From the NCBI GenBank assembly GCA_946480885.1, contig CAMLLK010000019.1:1-9573 (forward strand): DNA of 9,573 nt. Direction: 5' to 3'. The stretch is from an uncultured Thermoproteales archaeon (GTDB lineage Archaea; Thermoproteota; Thermoprotei; Thermoproteales; Thermoproteaceae). How positions within the stretch are numbered: position 1 is the first letter of the stretch; each line of letters starts with the position of its first letter. Below are positions 1 through 5,567 of the stretch, in pieces. A program made the position numbers and the translations under genes. Under the pieces are notes generated by a model that did no database searches, was not told the origin of the DNA, and saw only the letters and a program-made list of their open reading frames with translations.

Positions 1-345
1 TCAGGATTCAGAGTGGCTGCTTTGGTGTTGACTAAAAACGGCAAGATATACACGGGTGTAAATATTGAAAACGCCTCATATGGATTGACTATATGTGCAG
101 AGAGAGTGGCCGTCTTTAAAGCTGTTTCTGAAGGAGATAGAGATATAGATACAGTAGTTGTATACACCGACACAGAAGACCCCACACCGCCCTGCGGTGC
201 ATGTAGACAAGTAATTGCAGAGTTTAACCCAGACGCAAATATAATACTGGCGTCCAGGGGTAAAATCTTGCGGGTTAAACTAAGCGACTTATTGCCTCTT
301 CCCTTTAGGAGCTCTAGCTTTCTTCCTCCTCGCCAGGGAGTTTAA
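1..345 (+). CDS. cdd: Cytidine deaminase, 5' end outside the window
   Basis: Homotetrameric-type cytidine deaminase, which hydrolyses cytidine or deoxycytidine to uridine or deoxyuridine plus ammonia in cytoplasmic pyrimidine salvage. The frame is open to base 1, and the first visible residues (SGFRVAAL) match the segment that normally follows the N-terminal helix, so roughly 15-20 residues are missing. GTG at 13 is an internal valine, not the start. Visible motifs, numbered from base 1, are the substrate loop TGVNIENAS (18-26), the zinc/catalytic motif C-A-E (32-34, Cys ligand and Glu proton shuttle) and P-C-G-A-C (64-68, two more zinc cysteines). This gives the three-Cys zinc site of the tetrameric class. 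The C-terminal LLPLPF is typical, and about 14 extra residues follow it. The last 32 bases overlap the end of the convergent mrp gene. Family assignment is secure. Confidence 0.95.
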   Translation, partial: SGFRVAALVLTKNGKIYTGVNIENASYGLTICAERVAVFKAVSEGDRDIDTVVVYTDTEDPTPPCGACRQVIAEFNPDANIILASRGKILRVKLSDLLPLPFRSSSFLPPRQGV

Positions 346-1231
346 GCAGAGACAGCCTCTTGGGTTTCTCTTCTTTAACTATGCTTTGTGTAAGTCTATC
401 TTTATACATCTCTATAAGTTTATCGACAATAGATAATACATCTTTCGCAGTTTCATTATCTTTAGTTAAAAATTCATGAAGTCTCCCTGTGTCTAAATAT
501 TGAGAAAACTCTGGGTCTATGGGGATCTTGCCTAAGAAAGGCACCCCCGCGGCGTCTGCAATTTTCTTCCCAACGTCTCTACCAAATATGTAATAAATAT
601 TTCCACTGTCTGGACATTTAAAACAACACATGTTTTCAACTACCCCGGCGACGCGTATGTTTAGCCTACGTGAGAAATCTATGGACTTTAACACAATACG
701 TCTAGAGATATCGGTGGGTATCGTCACAATTACACTGCCGTCTAAGCCGCCTTGAAGGCTTTGTGCAATTGTAAGAGGCGCGTCGCCGGTGCCTGGGGGG
801 AGGTCTACAACTAAGACGTCTAGATCTCCCCAATCTACTTGAGCTATAAAATCTCTCAAGGCTTGGTTTACTAATGGAGCTCTCCATATGACAGCTGTGT
901 CGTCGCTTGGGAGGGCGAATTCTATAGACACTACTTTAATGCCGAGTGGCCCGTCGACAGGTATAATCCTGCCGCTTTTCTCATCTACTCTCAACGCCGC
1001 GTCAGAAAGCCCCAACATCTTTGGGACAGTGGGTCCGTACACATCGCCGTCGAGAATGCCAACTCTATATCCCCTCATGGCGAAGCCGACGGCAATTGAT
1101 GTAGTCACTAGAGACTTCCCAACGCCCCCTTTACCTGAAATAGTCACAAGTTTTAACTTAACTCCTCTTAATGCATCTGCGAGAGAACCAGGCGCCGCAG
1201 CTTGTCCACGTATGTTAACTTTAACTGACAT
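314..1231 (-). CDS. mrp: Mrp/NBP35-family iron-sulfur carrier P-loop ATPase
   Basis: Cytosolic ParA/MinD-like ATPase of the Mrp/ApbC/NBP35 family, which carries and transfers Fe-S clusters to apoproteins. Numbered from ATG 1231 (305 residues), it has a deviant Walker A GKGGVGKS (33-40; signature Lys34, P-loop Lys39), switch I DGDVYGPT (61-68), Walker B/switch II DLPPGTGD (143-150) and the cluster-binding region near 199-210. That region is odd: it reads ENM-C-C-F-K-C-P-D-S-G, so the usual C-P-x-C-G has lost its second Cys (Ser209), while Cys202 and Cys203 lie upstream of Cys206. A charged tail rich in Lys and Glu closes the protein. An in-frame ATG at 1237 exists, but a TATA box centred near 1255 is only 18 nt from it and about 24 nt from ATG 1231, which fits a leaderless start at 1231. 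The gene overlaps the end of cdd and lies 28 bp behind marC. Confidence 0.93.
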   Translation of the reverse strand: MSVKVNIRGQAAAPGSLADALRGVKLKLVTISGKGGVGKSLVTTSIAVGFAMRGYRVGILDGDVYGPTVPKMLGLSDAALRVDEKSGRIIPVDGPLGIKVVSIEFALPSDDTAVIWRAPLVNQALRDFIAQVDWGDLDVLVVDLPPGTGDAPLTIAQSLQGGLDGSVIVTIPTDISRRIVLKSIDFSRRLNIRVAGVVENMCCFKCPDSGNIYYIFGRDVGKKIADAAGVPFLGKIPIDPEFSQYLDTGRLHEFLTKDNETAKDVLSIVDKLIEMYKDRLTQSIVKEEKPKRLSLLKLPGEEEES

Positions 1232-1251
1232 TGTCATATAGTTGTTATAGA

Positions 1252-1259
1252 TATTTAAA
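1252..1259 (-). promoter_or_regulatory. TATA box for mrp
   Basis: On the - strand this reads TTTAAATA, a good archaeal TATA element, directly against the stop codon of marC (1260-1262). Its centre is about 24 nt upstream of ATG 1231, as expected for a leaderless transcript. It suggests mrp can be transcribed independently of the genes behind it. The call rests on motif and spacing only. Confidence 0.55.
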
Positions 1260-1853
1260 CTATGAGAAAAGTTCTTTAACCCAAGAATCTATGCCTTTTC
1301 TTATAAGGGAAATCCCTATAGCCGCGCTCAATATAAGCATGATCTTTTCTATCACTCTAATCCCAATAATCCCCAATACTCTTATAAGAAACCCAGAGGC
1401 TAGAAGTGTGAGTAGTGTCAAAATAGCCACCACTACAATAACTAAAAGTGTATAGACCAAGCCGAGTTGTTTAGATATCACCAATACGTAGGATATCGAG
1501 GCCGGGCCCGCGAGGAAAGGAACTGCAAGAGGCACTACAGCAACGCTCTCAATTTCGCCAGATGTCTCACTCTGCTCATACGGCCTCATTAAATAATAGA
1601 GGGAAAAAGTCGTAAGAATTAAGCCGCTGGCCACCATGAAGTCCGCCATCTCCACTCCGAAATAGCTAAGGAAAGATATCCCAACGGCTGCGAACAACAC
1701 TAACACAGAAGCGGCCACTATCACAGATAGAACTAACACCCTCCGCCTCTTTGTTGAGTCAAATTTCGCCGTGATTGCTGTAAACAAAGGTATATTGCCC
1801 ACTGGGTCCACTACTACGTATAGCACTACAATAGACACTAAGATATCGGACAT
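1260..1853 (-). CDS. MarC-family integral membrane protein
   Basis: Polytopic membrane protein of the MarC (UPF0056) family. The physiological role of most members is unknown; some are listed as putative amino-acid (NAAT) transporters, and the old link with multiple antibiotic resistance was not upheld. I see about six hydrophobic segments. The diagnostic motifs are D-P-V-G-N-I-P-L-F after the first helix and the mid-protein P-L-A-V-P-F-L-A-G-P-A-S-I, both rich in helix-breaking Pro and Gly as in family members. Length (197 residues) is normal. The frame also allows TTG at 1874 (204 residues), bounded by an in-frame stop at 1875-1877. I prefer ATG 1853 because it places the first membrane helix at the N-terminus as in other MarC proteins; no Shine-Dalgarno decides between them. 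It lies downstream of rpl37e on the same strand, with TATA-like sequence in between. Confidence 0.88.
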   Translation of the reverse strand: MSDILVSIVVLYVVVDPVGNIPLFTAITAKFDSTKRRRVLVLSVIVAASVLVLFAAVGISFLSYFGVEMADFMVASGLILTTFSLYYLMRPYEQSETSGEIESVAVVPLAVPFLAGPASISYVLVISKQLGLVYTLLVIVVVAILTLLTLLASGFLIRVLGIIGIRVIEKIMLILSAAIGISLIRKGIDSWVKELFS

Positions 1854-1905
1854 GTCAGAACCCAGATTTCTCAATCATAAGTCAGCGATGACGGGCCTTC
1901 TCCAC

Positions 1906-1924
1906 TATATTAAATTATTATAAA
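1906..1924 (-). promoter_or_regulatory. AT-rich TATA-like region upstream of marC
   Basis: On the - strand this holds TTTATAAT (1917-1924) and TTTAATATA (1906-1914), just after the rpl37e stop codon. Either would put a transcription start at about 1884-1895, leaving a leader of 30-40 nt before ATG 1853 or 10-20 nt before TTG 1874. So marC may have its own promoter rather than depending only on read-through from the LSm-rpl37e operon. Low-complexity AT sequence makes this tentative. Confidence 0.35.
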
Positions 1925-1925
1925 C

Positions 1926-2084
1926 CTATTTTGCCCAGCTGTATCTCCTCCACCTTTTTGTCCTGCCCCAGCCGCAAGAGGCGCAGTATTTTTTAGTAAC
2001 GTTGTAGGAGTGTCTGCCGCACCTTGGACATCTAATATGAGTCTTCCCTCTGTTGTGTTTACCCATCGAAGGCGTGCCCTTCAT
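1926..2084 (-). CDS. rpl37e: 50S ribosomal protein L37e (eL37)
   Basis: A 52-residue zinc-ribbon protein of the large ribosomal subunit that binds 23S rRNA, read directly from the reverse complement. It begins [13 protein letters not shown], the hallmark N-terminus of archaeal eL37. It carries the four zinc cysteines as C-P-R-C (19-22) and C-A-S-C (34-37), followed by a Gly/Arg/Trp-rich basic tail ending SWAK and a TAG stop. The length is normal for archaeal eL37. Its ATG overlaps the TGA of the upstream LSm gene as ATGA, so the two are probably translationally coupled. LSm followed by L37e is a conserved archaeal gene pair, which supports both calls. No Shine-Dalgarno is seen. Confidence 0.97.
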   Translation of the reverse strand: MKGTPSMGKHNRGKTHIRCPRCGRHSYNVTKKYCASCGWGRTKRWRRYSWAK

Positions 2085-2323
2085 AGCGCTGGCGATATAA
2101 ACAATACGTTTTCTCCCCTCACTACTATAGTGCCGCGTTTGTATATATTGCCATCGATTATCTCCTCTGCATCGTCGAGAAGGAGATTTACGTGTTGGTC
2201 AAAAGAGCGGAGTATACCCCTTATCTCGTGGCTATCTCTAAGTTTCACAAGGACTTGTCTCCCTATGGAGTCCTGTAGAGTCGCCCCAAGTGTGGCGAAG
2301 CATTTTGAGACATCTGAAGCCAT
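2081..2323 (-). CDS. Sm-like archaeal RNA-binding protein (LSm/SmAP1)
   Basis: LSm protein, expected to form a heptameric ring that binds U-rich single-stranded RNA and to act in RNA processing and turnover. The 80 residues contain the Sm1 region (around [22 protein letters not shown], with F-D-Q-H-V-N-L-L-L holding the RNA-contacting Asp, His and Asn) and an Sm2 motif K-R-G...[11 protein letters not shown] with the R-G-(E/D)-N signature. From memory it is almost identical to Pyrobaculum aerophilum SmAP1. The frame extends upstream to an ATG at 2365, but those codons would cover the TATA box at 2341-2350, and known SmAP1 starts MASD; ATG 2323 is therefore the start. It lies about 23 nt from the TATA centre and is probably leaderless. 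It overlaps rpl37e by 4 bp. Confidence 0.96.
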   Translation of the reverse strand: MASDVSKCFATLGATLQDSIGRQVLVKLRDSHEIRGILRSFDQHVNLLLDDAEEIIDGNIYKRGTIVVRGENVLFISPAL

Positions 2324-2340
2324 AGCAATGTAATGAAGCC

Positions 2341-2350
2341 TATATATAAA
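2341..2350 (-). promoter_or_regulatory. TATA box for the LSm-rpl37e operon
   Basis: On the - strand this reads TTTATATATA, preceded by a purine-containing BRE-like stretch (GGTAAAC). The centre lies about 23 nt upstream of ATG 2323, suiting leaderless initiation. It rules out the upstream in-frame ATG at 2365 as the translation start of the main transcript. Confidence 0.6.
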
Positions 2351-2363
2351 GTTTACCGACGTC

Positions 2364-2373
2364 ATAAATTTAA
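2364..2373 (+). promoter_or_regulatory. TATA-like element for the 2382-2952 gene pair
   Basis: ATAAATTTAA on the + strand, in the 58-bp divergent space between LSm and the next gene. Its centre (about 2368) is 25-26 nt from GTG 2394 but only 13-14 nt from ATG 2382. If this is the TATA box and the mRNA is leaderless, translation begins at GTG 2394. The alternative is that the AT-rich LSm TATA region serves both directions, with a 10-nt leader before ATG 2382. Confidence 0.4.
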
Positions 2374-2381
2374 CTATCTCA

Positions 2382-2684
2382 ATGTGGGTAGTTGTGGCTG
2401 ATGTTCTGTTAGAACAAGTCTTTAAGGATCTACAAGCCAGGGGGTTTAGAATTGTAGAGACTCTAAACGATAGATTGTTTATAGCTGAGAAGAAAGATAA
2501 GTATCTATTCTACACAATGGTGGAGGGGGTAGAGGTCACAATACCTACGTTATTAAATATTATAAACATGGCTGAGACTTTGTCTATGGAGACAGTCCTC
2601 GCCTTGGTTAGTAACGATGGGACAGTGACGTATTATTTCGTACGTAAGATAAGACTACCGCGTCTATATGTTGAAAATATTTGA
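2382..2684 (+). CDS. Small alpha/beta protein of unknown function
   Basis: A 100-residue protein I do not recognise. The pattern suggests an N-terminal helix (VLLEQVFKDLQARGF), two or three strands (RLFIAEKKDKYLFYTMVEG), a helix (PTLLNIINMAETL), then strands (TVLALVSNDG and TVTYYFVRK). That alpha-beta-beta-alpha-beta order is loosely reminiscent of restriction-endonuclease-like folds, but no complete (D/E)xK active site is visible, so this is only a topological hint. There is no signal peptide or membrane segment. ATG 2382 is reported; GTG 2394 (96 residues) fits the TATA spacing better. The 3' end overlaps the next gene by 17 bp, so the two probably form an operon, divergent from LSm-rpl37e. 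Codon use looks like that of its neighbours. Confidence 0.75.
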   Translation: MWVVVADVLLEQVFKDLQARGFRIVETLNDRLFIAEKKDKYLFYTMVEGVEVTIPTLLNIINMAETLSMETVLALVSNDGTVTYYFVRKIRLPRLYVENI

Positions 2685-2952
2685 ACAGCTGATAGAGATT
2701 TCTAGAAGCCAAGGGGTGAGGTTTGTATTACATTTTGTTAAATGTAGAGGGAAGGTAGGCATCGATAGAGAGATCAAGGCGCTTGACGAAGAGGGGAGGC
2801 CGGCGTCTTGGAGTAAAATATTTCCCGGCGTGACGCCTCAGAATATTTTACAACAATGTGTGTTAAAAAAAGTAGAAGTGTTCAGGGGGTCGGTACTCCT
2901 CGGCGAGTATAAAACTATTGAAGAAGCTCTTGCTTCTCTACGTCTTTTTTAG
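2668..2952 (+). CDS. Small protein of unknown function, second gene of the pair
   Basis: A 94-residue soluble protein I do not recognise. Visible are an amphipathic N-terminal helix (MLKIFEQLIEISRSQGV), strand-like VRFVLHFVKCRG, a Pro/Gly-containing middle (SWSKIFPGVTPQNI), strand-like KKVEVFRGSVLLGEY and a terminal helix TIEEALASLR. It has two cysteines, Cys24 and Cys64, but no CxxC pair. ATG 2668 lies inside the end of the preceding gene (17-bp overlap), indicating co-transcription and probable coupling; no Shine-Dalgarno is seen. The last 38 bases overlap the end of the convergent C2/PUA gene. A run of six T just before the stop (2945-2950) may help termination. I offer no function. Confidence 0.72.
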   Translation: MLKIFEQLIEISRSQGVRFVLHFVKCRGKVGIDREIKALDEEGRPASWSKIFPGVTPQNILQQCVLKKVEVFRGSVLLGEYKTIEEALASLRLF

Positions 2953-3367
2953 CCTCTCTTACTTTCACAGCATAGCCTTTTTCAAGTGTAAGCTCTCTTA
3001 CGCTGTAGATAAGCCTGCCTACGGCTATGATTCTCCCTTTGAGGTCAACTACAGCCACTTCGCCGTTAGCTCTTAACTTACCCGACGCTCCCTTTATGTG
3101 TTTAACAGGCACGTTGCGGCCCATCTCTACAAAACGGGCTGCGTCTTCACTTACTGTAATTTTACTGTCTATAAACAAGGCACCGTATAGAGTGGGGAGT
3201 AGATAACCGTCGTTATTCCGTAGGACAAAGGCGAGTTTGCCGTCTATATACACCCGTCTAATTCTCCCCTCTTTGTTATATTCAACATCTATCTTTCTCC
3301 CAAGGAGTCTTTCAGCCACCGCCCTCCCGTATATATACGACAATATCGTTATCACAGACTCCGCCAC
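2915..3367 (-). CDS. TGT C2-like and PUA domain protein, likely the C-terminal half of a split archaeosine tRNA-guanine transglycosylase
   Basis: A 150-residue RNA-binding protein, numbered from GTG 3367. Residues about 10-68 (Y-x-Y-G-R-A-V-A-E, then G-R-I-R-R-V-Y-I-D-G-K and F-V-L-R-x-N-D-G-Y-x-x-P-T) resemble the C2 domain of archaeal arcTGT and ArcS. Residues about 70-138 are a PUA domain (V-S-E-D-A-A-R-F-V-E-x-G-R-N-V, G-E-V-A-V-V-D, I-I-A-V-G-R, then L-E-K-G-Y-A-V-K-V). In one-piece arcTGT these two domains follow the catalytic and C1 domains; the 493-residue transglycosylase at 6266-7747 lacks them. I infer that this protein supplies C2/PUA in trans, gripping the tRNA acceptor end so that G15 is exposed. 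It could instead be a reduced ArcS relative or serve another RNA enzyme. The frame is open to TTG 3403; GTG 3367 or GTG 3355 fits the domain edge and upstream AT box better. Confidence 0.8.
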   Translation of the reverse strand: MAESVITILSYIYGRAVAERLLGRKIDVEYNKEGRIRRVYIDGKLAFVLRNNDGYLLPTLYGALFIDSKITVSEDAARFVEMGRNVPVKHIKGASGKLRANGEVAVVDLKGRIIAVGRLIYSVRELTLEKGYAVKVREAKKDVEKQELLQ

Positions 3368-3376
3368 GGGGGTAAG

Positions 3377-3395
3377 TAAATTTATTAATAAAAAG
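3377..3395. promoter_or_regulatory. Shared divergent TATA region (C2/PUA gene and mbf1 operon)
   Basis: A 19-bp, almost pure A+T block between two divergent genes. On the + strand, TAAATTTA (3377-3384) is centred about 27 nt before GTG 3408 of mbf1. On the - strand, the stretch reading CTTTTTATTAATAA is centred about 20-26 nt before GTG 3367 of the C2/PUA gene. With only 40 bp between the two starts, the promoters must overlap and may compete for TBP/TFB. Confidence 0.5.
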
Positions 3396-3407
3396 AATGT
3401 CAACGAT

Positions 3408-3884
3408 GTGTTTTGTGAAATCTGTGGGAAGCCGATTGAGGGAGAGCCAATACCTGTAGAGGTAGATAAGGCTGTTCTCTACGTCTGTAGAAGCTGCGCC
3501 GCGAGATACGGCAAAAAACAGCCGCCGATGCCGCAAAGAAGACAACAGCCGCAGCCTAGGCCAAGGCCGCCGCCTACTAGAGCAGTTTATGACTTAGAAA
3601 TAGTGGAGAATTTCGGCGAGTTGATAAAGAAGTCTAGAGAAAATCTAGGCCTCTCTAGAGAGGCACTTGCTGCAATGATAGGCGTCAAGGAGACAGTGCT
3701 TCGGAGAATTGAATCTGGGCAGTTACAGCCCGATGTTTCTCTTGCACGTAAGTTAGAAAAAATCTTAGGCATAAAGTTATTTACAGAGCGTCTTGAAGAG
3801 GGGGGAACGCGAGGCGGGGCTGTATTAGATAGAAGTCTAACGCTTGGAGAAGTGGCGGAAGTTAGAGACGAAAGTGAAAAATAA
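3408..3884 (+). CDS. mbf1: Archaeal multiprotein bridging factor MBF1
   Basis: Archaeal MBF1, a conserved zinc-ribbon/helix-turn-helix protein. The eukaryotic homologue bridges activators and TBP and also acts at collided ribosomes; the archaeal protein has been reported to bind the small ribosomal subunit. The 158 residues hold an N-terminal zinc ribbon (F-C-E-I-C-G, Cys3/Cys6, and V-C-R-S-C, Cys27/Cys30), a Pro/Gln/Arg-rich linker (about 37-58), a Cro/C1-type HTH (about 69-124) with the S-x-E-x-L-A...I-E-S-G-x-x-x-P signature, and an acidic tail. The open frame extends far upstream through the divergent gene, but GTG 3408 gives the family's usual start just before the first zinc Cys and sits about 27 nt after a TATA box. 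The tail overlaps hflX by 11 bp. It is the first gene of the mbf1-hflX-tfe-PAC2 operon. Confidence 0.94.
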   Translation: MFCEICGKPIEGEPIPVEVDKAVLYVCRSCAARYGKKQPPMPQRRQQPQPRPRPPPTRAVYDLEIVENFGELIKKSRENLGLSREALAAMIGVKETVLRRIESGQLQPDVSLARKLEKILGIKLFTERLEEGGTRGGAVLDRSLTLGEVAEVRDESEK

Positions 3885-5058
3885 AGCGTTGCTGGCGTAC
3901 GTAGGCCCGAAGACGCAGAACCTTAGGTATAAACTTGATGAGTTTATATCTCTTGTTGAAGTAGCTGAGTTCGAAGTAGTTGAGTTAGTTACTCAATTTA
4001 TTAAACCAGACACTAGGACATACCTAGGCATAGGCAAGGCGGAGGAAGTGGCGAAGAAGGACTTCGACGTCTTTATTGCCTACCATAGCCTAACGCCACT
4101 TCAAGTATATAATTTAGAAAAGATATTCAAAAGGAGGGTAATAGATAGAGTCTTGGTGATTTTGTCTATATTTGAGAGGAGAGCTGGTAGTATAGAGTCT
4201 AAGCTACAGATTGAGTTGGCGAGGCTGAGGTACGAGCTGCCTAAAGTGAAAGAATATCTAAGGAGGGCTAAGATGGGGGAGCAATTAGGTTTTCTAGGCG
4301 CCGGCGAGTATGTCATAGATGCATACTACCGCCATATGGTGAAGAGAATTGCTACAATCAAAAAAAAGTTAGAAGACGTGAGGTGGAGTAGAGCTATGTA
4401 TATAGGTAAGAGGAGAGAGGCTGGGCTGCCTGAGGTGGTGGTCACTGGCTACACAAGCGCTGGGAAGACTACTCTATTTAATAGGCTAGTGTATGAAAAC
4501 AAACTAGTGGACGGGAGGCCTTTCGCCACGTTGGAGACTTATAGTAGATTGTTGAATCTCTGGGGTAAGAAAATAGTGTTGACAGACACTATAGGCTTTA
4601 TAGACGACCTCCCGCCTGTGTTAATAGAGTCTTTCCACTCTACTCTACAGGAAATTATTGAAGCCGACATGGTGTTGTTAGTAGTAGACGCCTCGGAGCC
4701 GCTTGAGGAGATTACTAGAAAGTTAGAGACCTCTATCGAGACTTTGGGAGAGGTTGGAGTCGACAAAGACAAAGTGATATTGGTGGCGAATAAAATAGAT
4801 AGATTAAATCGAGACTCTGTGTTTCAAATAAGTAGGCTACTAAAGAGGTATTTCACATGGTTTATGCCTATATCAGCCGCCACGGGTCTAGGCGTCGATG
4901 CGCTTAAAGCTATACTCTTTTTCAAAACGCCGGGCTACGCCATTGTTAAACTAAGGGCTGAAGACGGCGCGGTGGGGCTACGTGTAGGAGATGTAGTGTT
5001 TGTCCCAGTGCCTCGCTGGGCAAATACTTATAAAGACGCCGTTGTGGAAAAACGGTGA
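3874..5058 (+). CDS. hflX: HflX-family ribosome-associated GTPase
   Basis: GTPase of the Obg-HflX superfamily; HflX binds the large ribosomal subunit and in bacteria splits stalled ribosomes. Numbered from GTG 3874 (394 residues), the N-terminal HflX domain and its helical linker (R-R-A-G-S-I-E-S-K-L-Q-I-E-L-A-R-L-R-Y-E) precede the G domain. There G1 is GYTSAGKTT (192-200, Lys198), the switch I region F-A-T-L-E-T-Y-S-R replaces the bacterial DPTTR consensus, G3 is DTIGF (238-242) followed by I-D-D-L-P, G4 is NKID (306-309), and G5 lies in I-S-A-A-T-G. A short C-terminal domain ends the protein. TTG 3844 is also possible (404 residues), but its extra residues fall inside mbf1. GTG 3874 overlaps mbf1 by 11 bp and starts right at the first domain strand. 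Its stop overlaps the tfe start (GTGA). Confidence 0.94.
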   Translation: MKNKALLAYVGPKTQNLRYKLDEFISLVEVAEFEVVELVTQFIKPDTRTYLGIGKAEEVAKKDFDVFIAYHSLTPLQVYNLEKIFKRRVIDRVLVILSIFERRAGSIESKLQIELARLRYELPKVKEYLRRAKMGEQLGFLGAGEYVIDAYYRHMVKRIATIKKKLEDVRWSRAMYIGKRREAGLPEVVVTGYTSAGKTTLFNRLVYENKLVDGRPFATLETYSRLLNLWGKKIVLTDTIGFIDDLPPVLIESFHSTLQEIIEADMVLLVVDASEPLEEITRKLETSIETLGEVGVDKDKVILVANKIDRLNRDSVFQISRLLKRYFTWFMPISAATGLGVDALKAILFFKTPGYAIVKLRAEDGAVGLRVGDVVFVPVPRWANTYKDAVVEKR

Positions 5059-5567
5059 AAGATACCTATTTATACATAGTAGAGAAAACCGTGGCTTGGG
5101 AATTCGACAGTGTGGAATACGGCAAACTTGCTAGAAAAGTAGCTGAGCTACTCTACGAAAGGGGGGAGGACCTCACTGACGACAGAGTGGCTATTTTATT
5201 AAATATCTCGACGGCTGAGACTAGGAGAATTCTACAATATTTAATGAGACAAGGCCTCGTCGGCGTTAAGAAGAGGACAACTGAAGACTATAGAATTGAA
5301 TACACGTGGTATATAAACGACGAGGTTATAGCCAACGCTCTTAAAAATAGAGCGAAAATAGCCAGAGAGAAAATTTCGGCGTTGATTAGGACGTTGACAG
5401 AAGGCTCTTACTACATCTGCCCCAATTGTTTTATGAGGTATACACTTGACGAAGCTGTAAACAAAGGAGGGGTGTGTCCAGTCTGTGGAACACAGTTAGA
5501 GTATTTAGAAAATGTACAGGAGATAGAGAAGTTAACTAAAGTGTATAGGGTGTTAGAGAATATATGA
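5055..5567 (+). CDS. tfe: Transcription initiation factor E, alpha subunit (TFE-alpha)
   Basis: TFE, the archaeal homologue of TFIIE-alpha, binds RNA polymerase and the non-template strand, stimulates promoter opening and helps weak TATA promoters. The 170 residues comprise an extended winged-helix domain (about 15-95; L-L-N-I-S-T-A-E-T-R-R-I-L-Q-Y-L is the recognition region, followed by the basic wing V-K-K-R), a charged helical linker (about 93-115) and a zinc ribbon with C-P-N-C (122-125) and C-P-V-C-G (141-145). A helical tail ends the protein. Length and domain order are typical. The GTG start overlaps the hflX stop as GTGA, and the stop overlaps the next ATG as ATGA, so translation is probably coupled along the operon. 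From memory, MBF1, HflX and TFE are also clustered in Sulfolobus. Confidence 0.96.
   Translation: MKDTYLYIVEKTVAWEFDSVEYGKLARKVAELLYERGEDLTDDRVAILLNISTAETRRILQYLMRQGLVGVKKRTTEDYRIEYTWYINDEVIANALKNRAKIAREKISALIRTLTEGSYYICPNCFMRYTLDEAVNKGGVCPVCGTQLEYLENVQEIEKLTKVYRVLENI

Noticed and set aside
888..1241. Open + strand frame of 117 codons over the mrp gene
   Set aside because: It lies entirely opposite the strongly conserved Mrp coding sequence, and its translation shows no family motif; it is an antisense shadow.
1885..1925. C/D-box-like sequence (GCGATGA at 1885) between rpl37e and marC
   Set aside because: There is only one imperfect box with no correctly spaced partner, and the stretch is better explained as AT-rich promoter and leader sequence.
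2324..2365. N-terminal extension of LSm from ATG 2365
   Set aside because: These codons overlap the TATA box (2341-2350), and known SmAP1 begins at the residue encoded by ATG 2323.
3237..3407. Upstream extension of the mbf1 frame
   Set aside because: It runs through the divergent C2/PUA gene and the shared promoter. The family starts just before the first zinc Cys, matching GTG 3408.
3934..3985. Possible C/D box sRNA (TGATGA near 3936 and CTGA near 3965)
   Set aside because: It lies within conserved HflX coding sequence, the first box has T instead of a purine, and there is no clear second C'/D set or terminal pairing.
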